Assembly (NCBI GenBank): GCA_964498925.1
Contig: CAZCKD010000094.1
Span: 1-12,958, forward strand
Direction of reading: 5' to 3'
Source of the DNA: Granulosicoccus sp964498925
GTDB lineage: Bacteria > Pseudomonadota > Gammaproteobacteria > Granulosicoccales > Granulosicoccaceae
Length of the DNA stretch: 12,958 nt
Shown: positions 11,984-12,958 of the stretch, piece by piece
How the letters are laid out: each line of letters begins with the position of its first letter
How positions within the stretch are numbered: the stretch's first letter is position 1
Program-made: the position numbers and the translations under genes
The notes under the pieces: generated by a model
Told to the model about the DNA's origin: nothing
Database searches by the model: none
What the model saw: the letters and a program-made list of their open reading frames with translations, nothing else

Positions 11984-12958
11984 CTACTGAAGATTCAGTT
12001 TTTCCAAGCTGCTGACCGCATTACCGACTGTCGTGCGTTGCTCGTCACCCAACGGAATCATGCCTTTGTCAGCCAGGTAGCCATCTTCGCCCCAGGCTTG
12101 CTCGCTGGTAAATTCAGCTAGGTATTCGGCAATGCCGGGAACGGTTCCAACGTGCTGCGCCTTAACGTAAAAATACAGTGGGCGAGAGATGTTGTAGTCT
12201 CCGTCAGCGATGGCATCAAAATCAGCGGTGAAGCCATCAATGATTGAGCTTTGAACCATATCTGAATTTTGTTCCAGGAAGCTGAATCCAAAGATGCCTA
12301 ATGCATCAGGGTTTGCGTCGAGCTTTTGAACAATCAGGTTGTCGTTCTCGCCGGCTTCGACATAGGCACCGTCTTCACGCATGGTGTGGCAAACCGCTTT
12401 GAAGTCATCTTTATCGAGTGCTTCAACAGCTGGAAATTGCTCACAACCGCCTTCCATCGCCAGCTCTACGAAGGCATCGCGAGTACCAGACGTTGGCGGC
12501 GGGCCCAGAACTTCAATTTTTACGGCAGGCAGATCGGCGTTGATTTCTGACCACAGGGAGTAGGGGTTTTCGATCAACTCGTCTGCATTCTCTGGGTTAG
12601 GAACTGTCTTAGCCAAAGCCAGGTAGAGCTCTTTAGTGCCCATGTCGAACTGAGTGGCATTCACGGAATTTGCTACCGCGATGCCGTCAAAGCCGATCAA
12701 CACTTCAACAATGTCTGTGACACCATTGTCTTGGCAAGAATCGAATTCGCTAACCTTCATGCGACGTGAAGAATTTGTGATATCCGGTGTTTCAACACCG
12801 ATACCTGTGCAAAACAATTTGAAACCGCCGCCGGAGCCTGTGGATTCTATTTTCGGTGTGCTGAAGTCGGTTGTTCTGCCGAATCGCTCGGCCACGACTG
12901 TAGCGAATGGAAATACCGTTGAAGAACCAACGATACTGATGCTGTCGCGTGCAACAGC
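11984..12958 (-). CDS. pstS: Phosphate-binding periplasmic protein PstS (start outside window)
   Basis: PstS captures phosphate in the periplasm and hands it to PstC-PstA. The frame stays open to the window edge, so 324 residues are visible and only the signal peptide and a few residues are missing. A GTG at 12895 is an internal Val codon, not the start: the residues before it read ISIVGSSTVFPFATVV, the typical first strand and phosphate-binding loop of mature PstS. Further family blocks are KIESTGSGGGFKLFC, DIVEVLIGFDGIAVA, LGPPPTSGTRDAFVELA (phosphate-binding SGTRD), NPDALGIFGFSF and SRPLYFYVKAQH. The long form with several cysteines resembles the marine gammaproteobacterial PstS type. It is the first gene of the operon in transcription order. 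The Pho box expected ahead of it is beyond the edge. Confidence 0.96.
   Translation of the reverse strand, partial: AVARDSISIVGSSTVFPFATVVAERFGRTTDFSTPKIESTGSGGGFKLFCTGIGVETPDITNSSRRMKVSEFDSCQDNGVTDIVEVLIGFDGIAVANSVNATQFDMGTKELYLALAKTVPNPENADELIENPYSLWSEINADLPAVKIEVLGPPPTSGTRDAFVELAMEGGCEQFPAVEALDKDDFKAVCHTMREDGAYVEAGENDNLIVQKLDANPDALGIFGFSFLEQNSDMVQSSIIDGFTADFDAIADGDYNISRPLYFYVKAQHVGTVPGIAEYLAEFTSEQAWGEDGYLADKGMIPLGDEQRTTVGNAVSSLEKLNLQ

Noticed and set aside
12893..12895. GTG as start codon of pstS
   Set aside because: The same frame continues upstream with the conserved PstS N-terminal sequence (IVGSSTVFPFAT), so this is an internal valine.

Overview
The window looks like chromosomal DNA of a free-living, probably marine-type gammaproteobacterium. 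This is inferred from the gene families: TruD, DjlA, MoaB, RluB, a DUF1820 protein, a YibF-like glutathione S-transferase, and a PstS-PstC-PstA-PstB-PhoU cluster with the long forms of PstA and PstC. No transposase, integrase, phage gene, CRISPR array or rRNA was seen. There is one tRNA gene. Coding density is high and no gap exceeds about 160 bases.

Left part (1-4440): the end of truD (tRNA pseudouridine-13 synthase) is followed by the membrane co-chaperone gene djlA. moaB (molybdenum cofactor) converges on djlA from the other strand. Divergent from moaB runs rluB (23S rRNA pseudouridine synthase), whose stop overlaps the start of a DUF1820 gene by ATGA. A tRNA-Ser(GGA) with encoded CCA comes next, then a YibF-like glutathione S-transferase gene. 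This part is RNA modification, protein quality control and other housekeeping functions.

Middle part (4441-7547): two tandem paralogous genes encode secreted trypsin-like (S1) serine proteases. Each has a signal peptide, a short propeptide with an Arg|(I/V)-hydrophobic-GG activation site, a complete His-Asp-Ser triad, an Asp specificity pocket, and a C-terminal Gly-Gly/hydrophobic/Arg-rich tail that resembles a GlyGly-CTERM (rhombosortase-type) sorting signal. The second gene is the most unusual object in the window. Its reading frame does not stop after the sorting tail. It runs on without interruption into a complete lipoprotein signal peptide (lipobox LGAC) and an uncharacterised lipoprotein domain. 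Either this is a natural polyprotein cut by a sorting protease and signal peptidase II, or it is two genes fused by loss of a stop codon.

Right part (7558-12958, minus strand): the high-affinity phosphate uptake operon pstS(partial)-pstC-pstA-pstB-phoU, transcribed right to left. pstC and pstA overlap by ATGA. pstB starts at GTG and is preceded by a 20-codon ORF with a strong Shine-Dalgarno sequence. A 12-bp stem hairpin followed by a short U-run lies between pstS and pstC and probably lowers expression of the membrane genes relative to PstS. The Pho box expected upstream of pstS lies outside the window.
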